From Paramuribaculum sp. (GTDB lineage: Bacteria > Bacteroidota > Bacteroidia > Bacteroidales > Muribaculaceae), in the NCBI GenBank assembly GCA_029058705.1, contig JAIDXA010000212.1:1-9270 (forward strand): a stretch of DNA of 9,270 nt, given 5' to 3'. The notes beneath the pieces were generated by a model that saw only the letters and a program-made list of their open reading frames with translations, did not search any database and was not told the origin of the DNA. The position numbers and the translations under genes were made by a program. Below are positions 6,806 to 9,270 of the stretch, one piece after another; the first letter of the stretch is position 1; every line of letters begins with the position of its first letter.

Positions 6806-7333
6806 ATGCACAATAGATTGACAAATGGAATATCGTCATCACTGATCATTATTTCGTTGATGATGCTTATGTCGGCTTGCGGAAAAAAAGCTTCTAAACC
6901 GCCATATGATCTTGAGCAGAAGTCGAAAAGTTGCATTTCAATCCCCTACGATGAAATGGGGGGAGTTAAAGTGATTCCGGTTAAGATTAATGGAATCACG
7001 ATGAATATGATATATGACACTGGATGTTCCGGTGTGCATATATCATGGAACGAACTCAAGACATTGGATAAAAACGGTAAGATTGGCCCCGAGGATGTAT
7101 TGGGTGTCTCTTATGCGTCTATTGCCGACGGCTCTATTGTTGCCAACGGCCTGATAAATATAAAACGGATAGAGGTCGGAAGCGATGAGGAGTCCATCGT
7201 TCTTGAAAATATACCGGCAAGCGTGGCCTTGAATCAGGAAGCCCCGATTTTGCTGGGTAATTCCGTCTTGGACGAACTGGCTTCTGTGGAAGTTGACAAT
7301 GTGAAAAAGAATATTAATTTTTATAAAAAATAA
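6806..7333 (+). CDS. Lipoprotein with retropepsin-like aspartic protease domain
   Basis: A 175-residue protein. A signal sequence with hydrophobic core SLIIISLMML leads to lipobox LMSAC, with the lipidated Cys at about 25. The following GKKAS lacks the acidic residues of the Bacteroidota surface-export signal, so a periplasm-facing position is more likely. The mature part is a compact clan AA (retropepsin-like) domain. It has strand GVKVIPVKINGITMNMIY, the active-site motif DTGCSGVHIS (Asp at about 71; DTGAS is usual), a central ADGSIVANG turn and the typical C-terminal ILLGNSVLDEL (148-158). With one DTG it would act as a homodimer. It lies between two genes for single-pass membrane proteins with extracytoplasmic tails, which are plausible substrates. 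That is inference, by analogy with the Caulobacter protease PerP, which trims the periplasmic part of PodJ. Confidence 0.85.
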   Translation: MHNRLTNGISSSLIIISLMMLMSACGKKASKPPYDLEQKSKSCISIPYDEMGGVKVIPVKINGITMNMIYDTGCSGVHISWNELKTLDKNGKIGPEDVLGVSYASIADGSIVANGLINIKRIEVGSDEESIVLENIPASVALNQEAPILLGNSVLDELASVEVDNVKKNINFYKK

Positions 7334-7336
7334 GCG

Positions 7337-8533
7337 GTGAATTATTCCACCTGTATATTTGGAGAGCTGTCCGACGGATTTTCTCAGTATCCCGATGATG
7401 GTTCTTCAAATCTGTTTAAGGAAATTCAGTCTCAATGTATAGCCCCGTCGCAGTTGATCATACGCCGCGACGAGAGTATGATGTATTACATCTATGTGAG
7501 AAAATTACTCAAGGATAAATACATCGGATTGGCTGTTGCGGTAAATGGATATTACTTCACACAAGTCCAGTCACTGTTTATATTGTTCGAGCAGGAAATA
7601 GCGGATATGGCGGAGTGTGGTGTTGTTGTCAACTACACTGACAATGGCGAATTAACCTCCGGGTTGTCCTCTTTGGGAAAAGAAGAGGAAGAGGTGTTGG
7701 CTGTAATTAATGATTTGCATTCGAAAATAAGCGGCATTGGTGCTGTTGCGGAGCTTCCTCCGGTCGATTTCTCCGTTTCAGTTTCATCGCGCAAAATTTT
7801 TAAGGAAACAGATTCCACATCTGAAATTGTTGAGGCTTCATGCCGATATGGCTTCACGGTGATTTTAAAGGAATCGGATTTTGATAACGCAAGGGCAACA
7901 AGTTTTAAAAATATTCTGAAGGATCTGAATGCCGAAAAAAATGCACTTATAAAGGAGAATAAAGCGTTAAAGGAAGCCAACAGGCAGATAAAACGGCAGA
8001 AACAACAATTTACGAGGGTCGTATTTCTTTTTTTCACACTCATGGTTTGTGGTATTGGCCTGTTTCTCTTATATGATGATCTGAACGATACACAAGACAG
8101 ATTGGATTCGGCAAACAATACAATAACACGGTTGGATTCAGTTATAGTGGCTGATGAATCTACAATAAAGAGGCTTGGTGATTCGGTAGCCAAGATAAAA
8201 ACCAATCTTCAGAATGAAACATCCGCGAAACAAAAAGCGGAAAAAACACTGCAGACCATATGCTCTTTTCTACCTTTTGTTGTAAAGAAATGTGAGGTAA
8301 GTTCCACCACGTTCAAATTCGATTATTTCTGCCCCGAGGAAAAGAACCTGACAGTTACATTAAAAGCCATTAATGAAAACAATAGCGAAATCATCACGAA
8401 TACTCATACGTTGACCTTCTACAAGGGAAACGGCTCCAAAAGTTTGGACTTTAGCCGAAGTCTGAATTTCTCTCATTGCTATTATGTGGTTATTATCTGT
8501 AATGGGCGTGTGATTGCCGGAACTCGCTGGTGA
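7337..8533 (+). CDS. Single-pass membrane protein, divergent paralogue of the 5383-6762 product, with outer beta domain
   Basis: A 398-residue protein starting with GTG, 3 nt after the protease stop; no upstream ATG exists without overlap. Residues 1-180 form a domain that lines up with the N-terminal domain of the 459-residue protein: YSTCIFGELSDGF against VEIYIHGTPRGHQ, then MMYYIYVRKLLKD against FYTYVRRQGVFDF, then a helix ending in LFEQEIADM against LFDAVYSQL. A short coiled coil (about 189-223), a membrane helix (about 226-246) and a second coiled coil outside (about 248-306) follow. The C-terminal domain of about 90 residues is probably a beta sandwich (alternating strands such as NLTVTLKAI and CYYVVIICNGRVIAGT) with several Cys. 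Cytoplasmic N-terminus and extracytoplasmic C-terminus are inferred. It is the last gene of the operon. Function is unknown; it may link an outside signal to the GTPase. Confidence 0.85.
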   Translation: MNYSTCIFGELSDGFSQYPDDGSSNLFKEIQSQCIAPSQLIIRRDESMMYYIYVRKLLKDKYIGLAVAVNGYYFTQVQSLFILFEQEIADMAECGVVVNYTDNGELTSGLSSLGKEEEEVLAVINDLHSKISGIGAVAELPPVDFSVSVSSRKIFKETDSTSEIVEASCRYGFTVILKESDFDNARATSFKNILKDLNAEKNALIKENKALKEANRQIKRQKQQFTRVVFLFFTLMVCGIGLFLLYDDLNDTQDRLDSANNTITRLDSVIVADESTIKRLGDSVAKIKTNLQNETSAKQKAEKTLQTICSFLPFVVKKCEVSSTTFKFDYFCPEEKNLTVTLKAINENNSEIITNTHTLTFYKGNGSKSLDFSRSLNFSHCYYVVIICNGRVIAGTRW

Positions 8534-8541
8534 TTCAGTAG

Positions 8542-8549
8542 TATATTTG
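8542..8549 (+). promoter_or_regulatory. Candidate -7 element TATATTTG upstream of the terminal gene
   Basis: TATATTTG matches the Bacteroidota TAnnTTTG consensus exactly and lies 9 nt after the operon's stop codon. A start near 8555 would give a leader of about 54 nt before the ATG at 8609. The nearest upstream TTG (8514-8516) is 25 nt away, longer than the usual 19-21, so the -33 element is poor. Confidence 0.35.
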
Positions 8550-8595
8550 CGAAGCAATTATTGAATTAGGCATCCGTTTCCCTGTAACTCGGCCT

Positions 8596-8603
8596 TATCT
8601 TTG
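8596..8603 (+). promoter_or_regulatory. Candidate -7 element TATCTTTG directly before the terminal gene
   Basis: TATCTTTG is another exact TAnnTTTG match, ending 5 nt before the ATG at 8609. Transcription would start at or within a base or two of the ATG, giving a leaderless message. No TTG lies 19-21 nt upstream. It competes with the match at 8542-8549, and only transcript mapping could tell which, if either, is used. Confidence 0.35.
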
Positions 8604-8608
8604 CGGCG

Positions 8609-9270
8609 ATGTTGCTCCGACGCCGCTCATATCAACCCGCTCCGCGCCCGCGCCATATCTGTCAGCGCGACTATGCCGCCCAGTTCGAACGCTGGGCCGG
8701 CTACCGCCTGCATCCCCATGCCCGCCTGGCAGTTGCCCGTCTCGAGCTGCAGCGAGCACGCCGTCAGCCGCAGCGCCTCATCCTCTGCAACACACCCTCA
8801 TCCATCGACATCGTGCGCCAGACGCTGGCCGACTACATCCGCTGGCGAGCAACCGTCGTGCAGCCGGGCGAGCCCTTCTGCGCCGTCGGCCGCTCCCGTG
8901 CCGACCTCAGCCGGTTCTTCCCCAGGCGAAAGCTCCGCACACTTCCCGACCACCGCTGGCAGCCGATCCTCGTCTCCTCCCGAACGCCCGACCACTGCCG
9001 CGGAGTATCCTTCCGGCTCGCGCTGATCCTCGACGGCGACGCCTTTCCCTGCCGCGGACGCTATCTCGAACAGCACTGGCGCTCCATCCTCCCCGCAATC
9101 GACGTCGGCCCACAATCCCTCCTCATCCTCTGCGGAACCTACCGTCCCCGCACCCGCGTCAACTTCTTCTCCCGCCTTGTCCGTCAGTCCCGTCTTCCCA
9201 TCCTCGACCTCTCCGAGCCGCCCGACGAAGAAACCTCCCCGACGCGCGAATCCGATCAGCCGCCGCAGGG
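8609..9270 (+). CDS. C-rich partial gene, possible degenerate phage terminase large subunit-like protein
   Basis: From the ATG at 8609 the frame is open for 220 codons and leaves the window without a stop. An in-frame TAA at 8585 bounds it upstream, and 8609 is the first ATG. The protein is rich in Arg, Pro and Leu. Segment order recalls the terminase large subunit ATPase: LILCNTPSSIDIVRQTLADYI (about 57-77) in the place after Walker A; CRGVSFRLALILDGDAF (130-146), like the RG...DE-a-F Walker B region; and ILPAI then LLILCGTYRP (160-180), like the motif III strand. There is no GKS/GKT Walker A, and the expected D-E is D-G, so ATPase activity is doubtful. Codons strongly prefer C in third place. 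The coding call is firm; the terminase link is a weak inference from motif order. Confidence 0.65.
   Translation, partial: MLLRRRSYQPAPRPRHICQRDYAAQFERWAGYRLHPHARLAVARLELQRARRQPQRLILCNTPSSIDIVRQTLADYIRWRATVVQPGEPFCAVGRSRADLSRFFPRRKLRTLPDHRWQPILVSSRTPDHCRGVSFRLALILDGDAFPCRGRYLEQHWRSILPAIDVGPQSLLILCGTYRPRTRVNFFSRLVRQSRLPILDLSEPPDEETSPTRESDQPPQ

Noticed and set aside
8601..9026. 141-codon plus-strand frame starting TTG in the C-rich region
   Set aside because: It is a Ser/Pro/Ala-rich shadow in another frame. The frame from ATG 8609 is longer, stays open to the end and gives mixed secondary structure with recognisable hydrophobic strands.
8798..9115. Minus-strand frames opposite the C-rich gene
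   Set aside because: High G+C lowers stop frequency on both strands. The products are low-complexity Gly/Ala/Arg-rich and lie wholly within the plus-strand gene.
1..9270. CRISPR arrays, insertion sequences, integrase or recombinase genes
   Set aside because: I saw no regularly spaced repeats and no protein with transposase or recombinase motifs. The inverted-repeat element therefore has no mover gene in this window.

Overview
The window looks like a chromosomal segment of a Bacteroidota bacterium, probably a gut Bacteroidales of the Muribaculaceae/Bacteroides type. The main support is promoters of the Bacteroidota form (TTG, about 20 nt, TAnnTTTG) ahead of a tRNA gene and of speA. Starts with little Shine-Dalgarno sequence and a lipoprotein signal with a classical lipobox agree with this. 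The family-level placement is inference.

Left part (1-2996, all minus strand) is core genome. It holds the 5' part of a tRNA-Leu(CAG) cut by the window edge, with its own promoter, and a two-gene unit speA-truA (biosynthetic arginine decarboxylase, then tRNA pseudouridine synthase A, 5 nt apart) driven by a good promoter at 2966-2996.

The 529-bp gap 2877-3405 is AT-rich and separates speA from divergent plus-strand genes. It contains a striking 200-bp element (3114-3313) bounded by 20-bp inverted repeats that match at 19 of 20 positions. This is either an invertible (phase-variable) segment or a small transposon-like remnant, just upstream of the accessory operon.

Centre (3406-8533, plus strand) is a compact five-gene operon with gaps of 33, 3, 43 and 3 nt. 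It encodes a four-helix membrane protein with a large extracytoplasmic loop, a soluble P-loop GTPase-like protein (GPPTSGKS and NKVD motifs), and two proteins of matching layout (N-terminal alpha/beta domain, coiled coil, one membrane helix, extracytoplasmic C-terminus). Between those two lies a lipoprotein with a retropepsin-like aspartic protease domain (DTG motif). The N-terminal domains of the two single-pass proteins resemble each other and, weakly, the N-terminal domain of GTPase-associated protein 1 (GAP1) of bacterial conflict systems. My reading is a membrane-spanning GTPase signalling or defence module: extracytoplasmic domains and a protease outside, GTPase and partner domains inside. 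No part of that function is proven by the sequence.

Right end (8609-9270, plus strand) is a very C-rich open frame that runs off the window without a stop. Its motifs order like the ATPase domain of a phage terminase large subunit, but Walker A is absent and the Walker B acidic pair is altered. Its base composition differs sharply from the operon before it.
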